NCBI GenBank assembly: GCA_002205965.3
Contig: NADL03000748.1
Coordinates: 2,356,001-2,420,000, forward strand
Reading direction: 5' to 3'
Length of the DNA stretch: 64,000 nucleotides
DNA from: Kappaphycus alvarezii
Lineage: Eukaryota > Rhodophyta > Florideophyceae > Gigartinales > Solieriaceae
The stretch's first letter is position 1; every line of letters begins with the position of its first letter. A program made the position numbers and the translations under genes. Shown piece by piece: positions 34,784-48,095 of the stretch. The notes below the pieces were generated by a model, which ran no database searches, had not been told where the DNA came from, and worked only from the letters and a program-made list of their open reading frames with translations.

Positions 34784-35345
34784 TCAATCTACGACCTCAA
34801 AGGCGTGGTGATAATTAAGAAGGCCGTATGTATCAACGGAAGCCTTGAGCTCAACATACTGTAGTAGTTTGGTTTCGTCCTGCCTCCAAGCCAGGTTGAA
34901 CTTGTCATGGACGTGGGTCTCGACTGCGAAAGGAAGCGGAATTTTCCAGAGGGACAATACTGCCTCATTCTTCTTATTTCGGAGCTTTTTTAGGGCTGCT
35001 TCAGAAGCAAGCATTTTGGGGTGTTAATGCGTGATTCTCTCAGGCCGTTTGCCTGTAGCCATTTAGCATGCAAAGCCTCGGGCTAGTCAAAGCGCAGGCC
35101 AAGTAATAGAGAGCTCAAAGAAAGTTATGTGCTCAGGCTCAATACGGCAGCTGAAACTCCCCGGGCGGATTCCCAACGGCAAAAGAATAGCTAACGAAAT
35201 CCTCTTAGTAGTCGTTTCCGGTTCGACCCATGAGGCGAGTGGATATGTCGGGTGCATCACAACAGCGTCTGAATCTTGCATAGACCAAGTGCTCTCGTCA
35301 GAATCACTCTCCTCCGCCAATAAATCTTCGCATAAACTCTTTCTC
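34784..35345 (-). CDS. Unidentified protein, about 180 residues
   Basis: Two adjoining frames read as one protein-like sequence: an acidic start (EESDSDESTWSMQDSD), then HPTYPLASWVEPETTTKRIS, LAILLPLGIRPGSFSCRIEP, EHITFFELSITWPAL, LHAKWLQANG, and EAALKKLRNKKNEAVLSLWK, IPLPFAVETHVHDKFNLAWR, LLQYVELKASVDTYG, ending FEVVD. The alternation of short beta strands with conserved-looking W, P and F positions and the clean stop argue for a real protein. One single-base shift lies near 35085. I do not recognise the family and give no function. It lies upstream of THOC5 on the same strand, separated by the palindromic tract. Confidence 0.5.
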
Positions 35346-35369
35346 CCAACGGCTTGCTCCCCCTAAATA

Positions 35370-37380
35370 CCACATCTTCATGGCAAAGTGGAGGGTCCAC
35401 GGCCGTCAATGTGAACTATAAAAGAAGATGTTCGTACGGAACAGAGTGTTTTCTCATATTACATAAAAGACAACAAACACTAACCCTCTGCTGCATCACC
35501 GGCATACTTTTGTCTCATTCTGTTATAACAAGCCTGGAACTTCTGCAGTTTATGCTCTTGAAAAAGCTTCGACATGTTAAAACAAATTTCAGTTTCTCAT
35601 TGCCGATATTTTTTTGAATCAGATAAGGGATGCAGTTGATTTACTGCCTCCGAGTTCTTGGTCGGTTTTTTTGTGCATGATGTTGCCATCAGAAGGAGTC
35701 AGGGAAGGCAAGAGTGAGTTTTGGGATGTGCACGGTAGCAATTGCGACTTGCATATCATGATGGCCCTGATCTTGCCTCTTAATACAATAAAAACTGTAC
35801 CTTTTTTGTTCGGCATCGTTCGATTTTGTTCGTCATTGTTCGGATGACGTTTTTTGAGGTCAAACGAAAAACGAGAAACCGCACAGAGCGCACAATGTTT
35901 GGGCCCTCTGTGGTTTTCCCGCGAACATGGCTAAAGGGAACACATCAGCAAGATATCTGCAAAGCGATAACTGAAAAAGGTAGCACTAAGCCAATATAAA
36001 AATCGATATAAAATCCATTGTGTTCGCTTTTGAGCCAATTATTCGTTATTCGGACCCTTGAAAATATATTAAAGAAAATATTTTAATGTTAAAACCCATT
36101 CATGTAAAAGGCCCATCTCTTAACTGCAAATGTTTGTCGGGTCCAACTATCACAATTCTCTTTATTGCATGCGGTGACCCCTTGAATGTTTCCGAAAACG
36201 TAATCTCAAACAAACATTTGGCGAATATTCGGAAAATTTCGACATTGTTTCCTTGCTGTTTTCAAAACGAAGGGAAAATATAAAATTAAAATTTGAAGAC
36301 CGTTATTTTTAGAGGTTATGCTCCAAGAGTGAGCTCAGCACTCACTCATGCAGCGGCTGCTCTGTGAGCTGACCAGGTGTGTCGCTTCCCCATCACTTTA
36401 GACGTCATTCTAGCAGCTCCATTTGGTTTATGGACTGACAGGGGGGCAGGGTCAAGCGGTAGCGATTTTAGGCGCTTTCAAAGTTCTTTCGGCGTGAGCC
36501 CGTTGTTGGCATGTCGAGTTTGGAATCTTAGTGTTAGTTTGCTTCCCGCTACCAGCGAGTCGAAGTATCTGCCCTGATCGCTTTTCTTTTTAAAAATTAC
36601 AGCAACGAACACACACATCAACGCAGCGATGGCGACCGTTGATGGGAAGCATTACGTCTCTGGTGTTGGCGGTTTGTGAAGCGCATCGCTGCGCTTGAGG
36701 TTGTAACTAGCCAATAAGCCTTTGCCTTTTTATGTTTTGTGTAGGACTAACATCGCGAAGGTTGACTTCCTAAAGCGTTTTTCTGGTAGAATAATTCCCT
36801 TATAGTGTTCTGGTGATGGTTCAGATTTTATGATTTGCGAGCCGAGTCCGTTTAGCCCTGACTGGTATTGTAATAATTTCAGAGGGCCTGGTGTTAGGTA
36901 CAAGGTGAGGGTTGGTGTTGCAGGTGGAAACATAGTCTAAGCCCATGGCCCGTTTGCTTGTGGGAAGTACTCTGATTTGGGGATGCTTCATCTTGGTGTA
37001 GAACGTCATTTTCTACCTGGGAGAAGTTCATAGCAGACCAAGGGTACCCGGATAGTTGATGCTCCCGCGGGCAGTCGTCTGATGGTACTGTTGCTTTTAG
37101 TTTTGCACGAGCGAGACACGAGGCAACCAATAAGCGCTTCAAGCAGTTTAAGGTGCTTCGGAACAGGTTTCGTCACAAACTTTCGTTGCATTCGGATTAA
37201 TTTTTTGCTTTCCTGAACTCTGTTCAGCTCTCTATTGAAGCTGGCGAAAGAATTACATTGCCGAGTAGTTTCAGTATAAAATCGTTTTAAATTACGGAGA
37301 TAGGTCATTCCCGCATCTCCCCGAGACTAAAATTGCAAATACAGAACTGTTTGGTGAATTCAGTTCTGCAACGCTTCTGT
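35370..37380. other. AT-rich to mixed intergenic stretch
   Basis: No supported gene. Minus-strand frames at 36730-37308 (one of 100 codons) are basic and lack motifs; they could be decayed coding sequence but I cannot name it. Around 35.8 kb there are several copies of TTGTTCG. Confidence 0.4.
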
Positions 37381-37384
37381 AACA

Positions 37385-38160
37385 ATGGCTCGAAAATTTG
37401 CAGCAGCTCAGGATTCGTCAAGAGGTATCTTTACTCCGGTAGTTTTACTTCTAGTATCAGACAACGAGGGCATCATGGCTGCAGAAAGCCCCAACCAAAA
37501 ATACCTAGAACCGCACGCCCCACTGGCGGCCATCGCTTCAGATGGTAGCGGAAGAGAGGAGGAGCCGACTACAAGTGGTCACAATGGAGTCGGTATAAGG
37601 TCAAAATTTAAGCAAACAGATTTATCATCATTGTCCGGGAGTTGCTGCGACACTAGCCCAATATCTCTCCAACTTGGGAGACGCAAGGGAGATTTGGGCC
37701 AGCTGCTGCCAAGGCCAATAGAACCAAGCACATTTCAACAGGCGTAACGTGGAAAAGCGTGCAGGAAAGATAAGAGCGATTGCAATCGAGGTTTGACCGC
37801 AACGAACGGATATAGACAGGACATCGGGTGTTGGTGGGGAGGTTGGGGAGCTGGATGAGCTGGAAGAGCTCATGCAGGAGACATGTCAAAACTTAACAAG
37901 GGACTGAGAGACAAAAAGTCGAATGACCATGGAAATGGAAGCGGAGAAAGAAAGTGTAGGCTCTCGAATTCGAAATATAGCAACTAACCGACGTATAGGT
38001 AGTGGTTTAGCGAAGCGATGCAGGCAGGGGCTTAGTATGTATGCGATTTGGAGAGTGGTAATGGAAATATTGGATCGGTGCCAAGTAAGAAACGAGGATC
38101 ACGGTACCCCGTCAAGGGATACCACGATCCTCGCTGCTCGCTTATGTGCTGTCTGAAATT
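37385..38160 (+). pseudogene. SANT-like transposon protein, copy 1, degenerate
   Basis: Several frames give the same layout as the protein at 61.8-63.2 kb: SKFKQTDL (matching SKVTFQEDL), then QGRFGPAAAKANRTKHIS (matching TRERFEIAASKANATKKLQ), then RFDRNERID (RFDKHERTQ) and GGEVGELDELEELMQE (EVGEMEELLASMKED), with similar spacing of about 140-150 bp between the second and fourth blocks. This is the plan of the SANT-domain proteins common in transposons of algae and oomycetes: an EEDLLLLREV-type first helix, RF-x-x-A-A, then an acidic E-E-LL coil. The C-terminal coiled coil is poorly kept here. It pairs with the DDE transposase remnant at 39.5-40.2 kb on the opposite strand. Confidence 0.6.
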
Positions 38161-38169
38161 GATAAATTG

Positions 38170-39500
38170 AGGTCTGAGGTGGTATGGAGAGGATCAGTTT
38201 GGAAAGGGGCGATTGGAAATGGATATCAAGAAGCGCGTGACGATGCAAAGGGAGCGTGAAATCGAACGGGAAGATCACTGCTTTGAAAGACAAGAAAGCA
38301 ATAGGCTCGAAGTATAGAAGTTCCGGTTGATGATGGTCGTGTTTAAAGACAGGTTTCTTGGAGCGTGGGGCGCCATAGGGAACCCTCTAGGGATTGCGGG
38401 GCCGCTGCTCGCGTGAAAACCTTGGCTCCGGCCTTGATCCTGTCTCCGTTCGTAGCTGCGGCATCCGCTGCGGAATTTTCGCTTCGTCGCCTCACGCGAT
38501 CGATTGGGATTCCCTAGTAATCCTTCTACTCCTTTGTGGTGGGAGGCTTGTCACGCCATGCGAGAAAATCTTGTAGTGTCGGCTTGCTGGAGTTGAAGTA
38601 CCTACAGACTTGGTTCCCCTGCAGGAACGACTTAGCGTTGCATAGTAGTGTAAAAAATACCTAAAAGAGCCAATAGGAGCATCTTACACTTTAGAACTCC
38701 GCTTTACGTCCATCTCAGTCCAGAAGAGCTTGCATTTTTGAACATCAACTCCACAGTTACACGCGCACCAGCCGTGGCTTCGTTGAACTTTTTTGGGTCC
38801 TCGTTGAGAGCTCCGCGGAATGGAATACAAGGTAATCGAGGCTGTTATAGCTTGAGTCTTCATACAGATAGTATGTACTGCTACCCACCGTGTCTAATAG
38901 AATGGGCTCGAAAGTCCACTCACCAGGTGGGATTTCAGAAGCAAAGCTTCTTTGGGAGACCAGTCTAGCTGGGCTAGATAGCTACTAGTAGTAGCAAGGT
39001 AGAGCGACGTAGATAGTGCTCGTAAGAACTAGAAGGATGCCCTAGGGTCCTCCAGGAATACATGGAGTGGTTTTCAAAGAAGAAAAGGGGGAGATGGTTA
39101 GTTCGGGTAGGCGGTCCTACCAAGAGAAACACCCAAAGGGTTAGTAAAGGTGACCACTACTGTCAATGTGTCTACTACGGACTCGAGTAGCGCCATCTAC
39201 TCAGGACACGCGCTGGGGGTTTCGCTGTACTGATCCCATGCTGCGTCATGCTTGCCAATCACACAACTAAGCAACACCAGACAAACTACACCGAGACTAC
39301 TCCGGTCTTCGGTGGTGCTGGTCAAGGAATTGAAAAGGAATTTTTGTTGCTGATCTTCGTTCTCATGTTTACTAGTAGGGTTCCCAAGGCCGAAGGGCTT
39401 AAGTAGTAACGGTGCAACCTACTTTGACACTGTCAGCTACGTAGTCCTACAGTAATTACTTAAATAAAGGGATAATTAAAGGGATAAAAGTAATTGCTAT
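38170..39500. other. Non-coding interior or spacer
   Basis: Nothing recognised. A CTAG-rich run lies near 38960-39050. It may be interior sequence of the Harbinger-like copy spanning 37.4-40.2 kb. Confidence 0.4.
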
Positions 39501-39509
39501 CGACCTTAC

Positions 39510-40205
39510 ACGTGGGCCTTAAACGTGGCAACTACACGTGGAACTGGACAGGGCAGCCTTTCCATACTGTGGTAGATACAGTATGCGCGCGAAAAGTAAA
39601 GACCAGGTTCCCACATCGTGAACGTCTGTGATATCTGCTCGTCTATTAAAGATTTACTGTACATGATCCAGTAATGTCCTCTGTACTTCCAGTTGGCCAA
39701 ATGCATGCAGAGAAATACTTTCCGGCGTTTTCACGGTTTGGTATTTGTGACTGTGCCTATGTTTATGGCCGCTGTAGACAACGTTTTGAAGATCGTTCGA
39801 TTTCGACGGGCAATCTCAATCAAAATACCATCGGTAATCTAATACAGTCCTGGAAGGCGTTTTTCTTCTCTTCTACGGCTAAAGAATAGCGAAAGGCATT
39901 CGCTCCAAAGTAGGGCGTTTGAAAAGGTTCAGTAAAAAGGTGTCCATGTGAGTCGAGTATGAGTTTTACTGTCTCCCAAAATATCTCTGATATCTGCGAG
40001 CTGTGCGTTCCGAAGAATGGCTCTACGTCTCGCCATCGGAAGAGTGTTTCCATTCCTCTAATTAAAACACAAAGAGAAAGGGTTGTCGTAAAGTACTGGT
40101 TTCGCGCATTGCACAGAATGTTCGGGTTAGGATTGTCGATAGATAGAGCAGCTTATGCTCTCGAAAGTGAAAGAAAGAAAGAAGATCCTCTTCAGTTAAG
40201 TTGAT
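39510..40205 (-). pseudogene. HARBI1-like DDE transposase remnant, copy 1
   Basis: Leftward reading gives a helical N-terminal part (TEEDLLSFFHFRE near 40.19 kb), then FFGTHSSQISEIFWET (about 40.02-39.97 kb), AFRYSLAVEEKKNAFQDCI leading to the first catalytic motif, which is only partly readable, and MYSKSLIDEQISQ near 39.65 kb, where family members have the DW-T-x-Y-x-S-x-L block. The copy at 63.23-64.0 kb has the same blocks (MFRKYSSQLSEIFWET; EWTLFSRSGLDENL). The second Asp and Glu motifs are not recognisable here, so this copy is dead. It lies on the minus strand facing the SANT-like copy 1. Confidence 0.65.
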
Positions 40206-40299
40206 AAACACAACGCCGACTTTTGTGCAATTTATTTTGTTCTAGAGACATGAGCATGGTATTCCCTGCGCCACTGGATATATTTTTTAAAGGGGTAGA

Positions 40300-43200
40300 G
40301 ATGTAGGTGTAAATGATCCCGTTAGGTTGGGGATTGGCGCCGTTGAAGTAGAATTAGTGTTAGAGCCCTGTATCGCGTACGTTACGTCTACAGCAGGACT
40401 TAAAGTTGCTTATAAATGAAACAGATTCCATGGGGAGGGAGAGATACCTCTGTAATACTCAAGCATATTACTAATATCTGCTAAACGTAAATAAAGTTTC
40501 CCATTTTCGGACAATCCAGCGTGTATAATGTTCAAAATTTCATGCTCAAAATGGAGGTATAGAACAAGTCCAGAATTCTACTCTGCCAAAACTTTGTAGT
40601 AACCTTAAAATTTTCCAATTATCCAGCAGAACTAAATTTTTAAAAACTTAATAGGGTGAGAACGTTTTGGTGTTGATGTTTGGCATGCCCGCTTCCGATC
40701 TCCCTCCTCCAGATACTGACCCTTTGCGCCCTTATTCCGACCGGCCGGTGTAACGCACAATAAAACGCCTGTGGTAACCCACATGGAAAGCTATTCCATA
40801 TCAAACGGGTATCAGGGATATCTCACCCAAACACAGTACCGTGGTATGTCGCGGTTCAAGCGAGGGAAAGAAAGACATTCGGAAAGTTGAACGGGTAGAA
40901 AAGCCCGGATGCGCTCACCGCGTTTTGTCCAGTGTATTAGGCTCATTACCTTAAACCATAGATAAAAGTAGATAGATCGTAATACGACTGATAGTTTTCC
41001 TTTCCGTTTTCCACACGTTCCGATCAGATTGCGAGAAACGACTTCTAGGATAGCTGTTGAGATGACCATAAAGCAGAGGATACAGCACCTTACATTACTA
41101 CCTGCAGATAGTATCCACCGCATTACCAGTCACACTATACAGTAGTACCACCATCTAGGATTTTGGGCGCAAATATCGCATCTGCTAAGGCAGCACAGTT
41201 GTGGATCAGAACTGAACACCGTCGTTTGTCCATTATCACCTATACAAAAGGATTGCAATTTAAAGTAGCATGACTGAATTTAAATTCAGCATGACTAGGC
41301 CCTGTATAACCACCAGCCACAACTTTACAGCGTTCCGCCTCGCACAAAAGCGGTATCCAACACACTTCCTTGGCGCTTACCCCGTCATTATGTACACGTA
41401 TAACCATGAATTTCTTTCTAATCGAATCTGAGCCGATGTCTCTCGTATTTATGTACTATCAGTGAGCGTAAAAGATTACAATGCTTCCTATCCGCTAAAT
41501 TATATCAAAGAAAGACATTAATCACGAATCTGTACATCACGCCAGTTCATTAAATATTGAGAGGCTCAATCTGTCTCTGACGTAGATCTCTGCCTTTTTT
41601 TCTTCTTTTTAGCTAATCACGTTTCTTGGGAACATTTTTCCTAGCATTCTTGTTCCAGATATCCAATAAAGTAAAATTCCAGAAGCAATACATGTTAAGA
41701 TGTTGTTTTGTGCACTAAGATGAAAAACAGTTGATTGAAATTGCAATTTTGGGCCCATTACAGGTTCAAATTTTCGAAAAATCCCCTTGAATATCGCGGT
41801 AGCATGCTTTTGCTTCGTAAGTATTTATGAACTGTACTAAATTGATATGTTCCTCTTTGGATATCTGAATTCAGGATTTTTGGCTTGATTTAGTGCTTTT
41901 TTAAGAGACACTAATGAGGTGGTACTGATATATTTCGATACTGTTTATAGTTGCCCGAAATTTCCAAGTAAGAGATGAATTTTCCAAACAGATTTACATA
42001 AAGCTCCTTAGCTCATTTCTCCTTGAAATGATTATGGAGTTTTAGAATTGGCGAACAATTCTACTTTAGGATGATATCAAGTGTGCTCGAAAGCTACAAG
42101 TATGAACTGGGGTTAACATAAACAGTCCTAACATGCCACCGAATTTCTAGTGAAAATTCAGATTTCTATTTTTGAGCTGTAGTATTGGGCATAAATTTAA
42201 TCAGTATGTCCCTGAACTGCTGGACTTGCAATCTTCTACTAGAAAATACTGTCAAATAATTTACATTTTATTTTTATTTCGACAAAAGAAAGCGATATAT
42301 TACGCAAATTCTGTTTAAAGCCATTTTTTTCTTTCGGTCGGGCATTGACATGATGGGTACGCCTACATTTCCTTCCCCGGGAAAATATTTATAGGGAATA
42401 AAATTAAATTTCATGATAATTAATCCAACTGAAGGGATGTAGATTTGGAAAAGAGGGGCTCAGTACAACTAGACAAGGAAAATTTTCCAATAAATACAAA
42501 ATAAATAACCTTCTCCAGCTACAATTGAGAGTTCTGATGCTGCTTTATTTTTTGGAGTGCTTATCTCCCTGTAGTCTAGGGATTATTTTTCTAATGAAAG
42601 AAGCGTTCCGACCCTACAGATTAGACCAAGTCTTCGGTGAGTACTAATTTGATCATTTAGCTAAATTCTTGTGAAACGTATTTGGGCCATGAAATAGTTT
42701 GATTATTATCCTGATTTACAACCTAATTCTGTGGTTCGTGAATCTCTTTCACTGATAGGAGAGCAAAAAGCACCAAAGGCGCCCTCTTAATGTTGAACAT
42801 GCCGATTGTCACTCCAATTATGGATATTCGAGTGTCCATGATGATAACGGAATAAATGATTTTCATTTTGATCTGAGAAGCTTACTCAGCTGCTTCTCCC
42901 ACATTTAAATATAGAGATTTATTCAAGAAATATACCACCGAGAATAACCAGAGAGGGATATTTATCTGCACAATGGAAATTAACCTGACCGCTGGCCTGC
43001 ACGCTCAAACCCCCACCAATAAATATGTCTGTATAACAACTATTTTGAAATATTTAGAACTACATAAAGGAAACGCCAGTACTTGAAAATTATCCCTTTA
43101 CCAGACAAAAAGGCTTCCAGAATATTTAGTCCCATAATTAGTTTCGGAAAACTTCGGTTTTCTTCAGGAAAAATATTGCCGATATGGTGGCGATCAGTTC

Positions 43201-45482
43201 GTACATATGCTTTCTTATAACTACATTCATTAAAACGCTAGGAGAGGGTCCGAATAAGTTTAAAGACAATTTTACATCTATTGGCGCATTATAAATAGCA
43301 GTTAGAATTGCCAGGATTCCAAAAAACTTGTCCAAGTGCTTTTGTCAATTATCCTCTCCGATTTCGAACAGATTCGCCAGGGTTCGGTGGAGCTGTATCT
43401 CAAATTTGTCATTTTAAACCCGTCATAGTTGAAGTAGATCATTCCAAATATCATTCGTTTTTTCTAGTCATCTTTTATTGTCGCTCTGGTCTCTGAAATT
43501 GCTCAATTAGAAAGTTTTAATATTGATTGCTGATTATTTCCGTATATTTGCCTGGTTACAACGAGCTATTTTGGATGTTTATGCATCTTCAGACTTTTAA
43601 TTCAACCCAAGAAGATCCAAATATGCTATCTGTACGGTTTTAGGTATAAATTCGCTAAGGGATGAAGTTCTTCATACCAAAAAATGAGGAAGCTTACCAA
43701 GCAGAGCTGAATCATTTTCGCTGGCCATGGTTTCTTTAATGCCCATTTGAGCGATAAAGAAGATGGAAACCATATTTTATAAGTGATTAAGAGTGAAAGA
43801 GGTGAAAAAAAGATTTCAGAGATGGGAATAGGATGAAACGATGCGATAACTCCATGAAAAAGTTTCGGACATAATGGTTGGTGATTCCCGTTGGCAAAAT
43901 TTCTTGACACTCTCGTCTATCTATTCATACACGCTCTTCAGTCTCAATAGTATACTATGCGGCACATTAAACTTCGGCGGTAACTTTCGTTGGCAACTGC
44001 CATGTATCAAATGGATGCTAGGCTGATTTGGCTAACGTAGAGTTTTATAATTGTAGCGCACGAAAAACAGGGAGCCTTACCTTTTCAAATCCAATTTTGA
44101 GGGCAATGATTAGACAATTCCAGTAAAATCTCGAATAGGGTTATTTTCTGCAAATGAAGTAAATTGTAATGCTTTCACTACAAATAAACTTTATTACCTT
44201 ACCGGAAACTCTAAAAAGAGATTAAAGACAGGTAAGATTCATAAATAGCTAGGTGGTGGGACATAGCGGCCGGGTTTTGTTCCCAGATGAAAAAATAACT
44301 TAAATAACCCTAATTTTGAGCAACGCTGTGGCCAAGTACAACTCTTCAACCGTGTACTCGCCTACACTATACGATCTCGTCGTTGGGTAGCCTTTGCATT
44401 TCACATCGACAAGCTATGACAATGAAAGGGGCTTCCAGCCATATTTATCTGGTAGAGAAAGGCTCGTCCCCGATCCTATCTCCACGCTAGGAGGGTGGCA
44501 TGCCTCCCGGTGCGTTCTATCATATCAGGGAGGTAGCCCGATCCGTCTCTAGTCGAGCTTTGGACCAATATTCCAGGAAATGGGCGGTTCTCCTTCAACA
44601 ATATGCATCTTTGATGGTCATATCTATCGCAATCTGCTTTTTCATTGGGCAATAAGCTATTTTATAGTCTTTATACACGCTCTACCATTTGTACTGTAGA
44701 TCCTGACACATGATCGGAGTGCAAATTCATAGGACTCATAACTTTTGCACCATTTGCAGCAAAATGGCCTCATTAAACCCTTGCAGTTGTAACGTAAGTC
44801 TCCGTAGGTACTGTACCGAGTATATTGAATATACAATAGTTTATATATAGAGTTTCGCACTCCCAATTATGTACCCATACAGTCCAATCTTCGTACAGAT
44901 TGATCCCGCTGGTCTATCACAAAAGAAGAATGGTAAATTTATTATTGCTGACTACAATTGGCATCAATTCGGAGTAAATACCCCTATTAATTTCGAAAGT
45001 AATGGATTAACACTGCTTAAGTTACTCGTTGACAGCGAGAGCTTTGTGATCGCGAATGAAGAGTAGTGTCGCATGGTGTTGTGGAATCTAGTTACTGTCA
45101 CGGAAACTTCGGAAGTAAAAAACTTCTATACTATAGAAGTAGAGGAAAATTTTTAGAATTTTCACTAAGAATAGCATTATAAAATGAGAACAGGTTCAAG
45201 CATTCACTTGTACAAATTATATAATAGTTGTGATTTCGAAGCAAATTACATAATGTTTTCTATAAAATTAGAGAGAACGATATATGTGAATCTTAAATTG
45301 AAAAACTACAGACAAAATATCTGATTCTGCAGCATGAAAGTACCTGGAAATGCTACAGCGTCTAGTCTCCCACCCAAATCACAGTACAGTTTAGGCTCGA
45401 TGAATTGCCAGCGCACAGTGGAGCCATTTTTGGGCCAATTATAGCAGAGATATATTTATTGAAAAGGTATGACAATAATAAA
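40300..45482. other. AT-rich block without recognisable genes
   Basis: More than 5 kb, composition like 1-10.7 kb. The largest open frame (103 codons, minus, 40812-41123) has no motif. No RNA gene was seen. At the right end it meets the last codons of the pogo-like transposase split by the chromovirus. Confidence 0.55.
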
Positions 45483-45549
45483 TTACTTCAAAAACCAATC
45501 GATAGTCGTCTTTTTAGCCGTAAACGCCATTTTCAGGCGTGACTCCGAC
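45483..45549 (-). pseudogene. C-terminal end of the pogo/Tigger transposase, cut off by the chromovirus
   Basis: Minus strand reads SRLKMAFTAKKTTIDWFLK then a stop at 45483-45485. A basic tail ending in a TTIDxF-like motif is common at pogo-type transposase ends. It is in frame with 52960-53043 on the other side of the inserted element once one copy of the CCGAC duplication is allowed for. Confidence 0.65.
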
Positions 45550-46066
45550 TGTGGGGTGTTAAGCACACACGAGCAGATCAAGGTAGAACTGTGGTTGAAA
45601 CTTTGGTTGAGGCTGGCTGGGTAAAGCCGGCGGCCCCAAACCAGGGTTTATATAGAACTGAAGATAGCTACAAACTAAAGGAAAATGCAGTCTAACAGTA
45701 GCGAATTCAAAGGTATTCCCGTAAAACAGCCCTGACGGTATCGTAAGTAGCGCTTTCAGAATTGTAGTCGGCAAGAGTGACATACTCTGACAAGATGTAA
45801 GAACTACATTGGTCCAGATGGCATGGGATAGCAAGGCGACTTTTGATTGGTAAAGCAATGATGTAATATCCAGTGTGCAACTCGCCCGTAATTATTCCAA
45901 GTGTACCAATGGGGTCAAACGCTGTGTTCAGAACTGTAAGGAAAGTGTAATGACAGCAAAGTGCCTAGTAGCCCTAGCTGCAAGGTTACCAGTGGTTTGA
46001 ATCTACAGTACAGTATATGCAGTGAATTCGTGTAAAGCTGTAAGGTCTGTGAAGTGAAATACAACA
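45550..46066 (-). repeat. 3' LTR of the chromovirus
   Basis: 517 bp, TG...CA on the plus strand as well because the tips are inverted copies. Matches 52442-52959 except for about four substitutions near the left tip and one extra base. Confidence 0.93.
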
Positions 46067-46080
46067 TCACTCCCCCTTAC
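46067..46080 (-). other. Polypurine tract of the chromovirus
   Basis: Minus strand GTAAGGGGGAGTGA directly before the 3' LTR. Confidence 0.75.
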
Positions 46081-46089
46081 AGAGAAGAA

Positions 46090-47422
46090 TCGCCCCGATT
46101 CTTGAGGTTCTGCTTGTACTTATTCAAAAGTTCTTGTGAATTCTTGAGGTATGATTCGGGAAGCCACGAGTTCTCATGATCTCCGTACCCTTTCCATTTG
46201 ACAAGGAATTTATTTTTTCCACGTTCTTTTTATGAGCGAGTATAGACTCAACTTCGTATTCCTCATGTCCATCTTGAAATTGGAGTGGTGGCGGTGGTGG
46301 AATTTGTCGGTTGAATTCATCTTCAAAGAACGGTTTCAAGAGGCTAGCGTGGAACGCATTATGTATTCCTCTGTCGATCATCGGTTGAGATAACTGCAGA
46401 CGGTAAGTTACACCGTTAATGTCCTCTGTTATTTCAAAGGGACCACAATACTTTGGGTTCAGTTTGCGTGATCCAGCCGCATCTTCAAGTGATAAGTTCT
46501 TTGTTGATAGCCAAACCTTATCACCAATCTTGAACGTAGACGGCCTTCTTTTCTTGTTTACATATTTTGCGGTGGACTCATTGGATTTTCGGATCTGATT
46601 CTGGGCTTTCCTTAATGCTTCTTGCATATGTTTTAGAAAACCTGCTGCCGCTGGATTGTCTGACGCTAAAACATCTAAGGGTACTGTTCGTGGTTGAATT
46701 CCGTAATTGAGGAAAAATGGTGAGAAAGTTGTGGTGACATTCACAGAGGAGTTGTAAGCAACTTCAAAGTCTACCAGGAAATTATCCCAATCTGATTTGT
46801 CGAAGCTAACGAAAGCACGGATCATTTCCTCTATTTTCCTGTTCATTATCTCCGATTGTCCATCAGTTTGTGGGTGGTATGCAGAGGAGGGGGATATCTT
46901 TGTTCCTAGTAGAGCAAAAAGTTTTGTCCAAAACTTGCTCATGAAGATGGGATCTCGGTCACATATGATATTCTCTGGTAATCCATGATTTCGGTATACG
47001 TGATTCTTGAACAGCAGTGCTGTTTCAGGAGCATCTGTGTTTGGTTTCGTTGGTATTATTCTGATCATCTTAGAAAGTCTGTCAACGACTGTTAACACGC
47101 CGTTGTTTCCATTTCTCGACTTTGGGAGAGGTGTGATGAAATCCATGGTTATGTGGGTCCATTTGGTTTTCGGTGGTTCTAGTGGTTGTAAAAGACCTGC
47201 GGGTTTCTGATTGGTTGCTTTGGTTCTCTGGCATTGGCAGGAACGTATGTATCGGATTACATCCGATCTTAAATTTTTCCAATAAAACTTTGGTGATATT
47301 CTGTTGATAGTTTTGCTTATTCCTAGGTGTCCCGTGTTGGGAGTGCAATGATAGTCATGCAGGAGCTTGACTCTGAAATTTCCTTCTGGTACACAGATCT
47401 TCTTGTTTTTAAGTAGAAGCAT
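46090..47422 (-). CDS. Chromovirus integrase with chromodomain region
   Basis: A 432-codon frame plus a short neighbouring frame. The N-terminal HHCC zinc site shows HDYHCTPNTGHLGISKT and CQCQRTK; the DDE core has THITMDFITPLPKS, ICDRDPIFMS and the E in GQSEIMNRKIEE. GDKVWLSTKNL and the GPY/F-type NPKYCGPFEI follow. A Pro-rich linker leads to EEYEVESILAHKK, the start of a chromodomain, whose later part (KWKGYGDHENSWLPES) is readable next door. In chromoviruses this domain steers integration toward modified histones. Part of a fossil element. Confidence 0.9.
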
Positions 47423-47504
47423 CCCTCGACGCTCAAAGGGAGCTTAGGATCTTGGTAATGGGTTCTGAGGTTCTCATCCCTACCATAATCTTCTACCAAC
47501 CCCA

Positions 47505-48095
47505 CTAACTCAGTGTTTGTGAATGATATGGTCGAAATGTTATTGGATTCTGAGGATGTCTTGGTAATAACTTCTTGAAGTAATGAATTGTTTCGTGATA
47601 AGGTGACGGCACATCTTGTGGTTGCCTCGATAGTGCGTCCGCCACTACATTTGATTTTCCTGAGATGGGTATTATCTTGAAGTCGAAATTAACTAATCTT
47701 TCCAGCCATCTCACTTGTCTCGGGGACAAGTTTTCTTGGGTTTCTAGGTATCTTAGGGGATAGTGGTCCGAGTGAATGGTGAATGAATTACCATAAAGGT
47801 ATGATCTCCACCACTTGAGGGAATCTACAATGGCCAAAAGTTCCCTTTCATGGGCCGCATAGTTTTGTTCCGCATCATTAAGAGTCCTGGATGCAAACGC
47901 GACCGGCCTTTTAGAACCTAATTCTTCCTGTTCCAGCACTGCACCAATTGCATACTGTGATGCATCTGTGGTTACGTAGATAGGCAGTGTGGCGTCGAAA
48001 TTTCTGAGAACCGGTGCGCTACAAAGTGTTTGCTTGAGTACTTTGAAGGCATCATCTTGAGTGTGGCTCCATTGGAAATTCACGTTTTTCGTCAA
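47505..48095 (-). CDS. Chromovirus RNase H region
   Basis: 196 codons: [17 protein letters not shown] (first catalytic Asp), [20 protein letters not shown] (Glu), [13 protein letters not shown] (Asp) and ADALSRQP, the standard order of Ty3/gypsy RNase H and its link to integrase. Confidence 0.9.
   Translation of the reverse strand: MTKNVNFQWSHTQDDAFKVLKQTLCSAPVLRNFDATLPIYVTTDASQYAIGAVLEQEELGSKRPVAFASRTLNDAEQNYAAHERELLAIVDSLKWWRSYLYGNSFTIHSDHYPLRYLETQENLSPRQVRWLERLVNFDFKIIPISGKSNVVADALSRQPQDVPSPYHETIHYFKKLLPRHPQNPITFRPYHSQTLS

Noticed and set aside
35614-35847. Possible piggyBac-like remnant near 35.7 kb
   Set aside because: A few residues looked suggestive but no catalytic block or TTAA-flanked ends were found.
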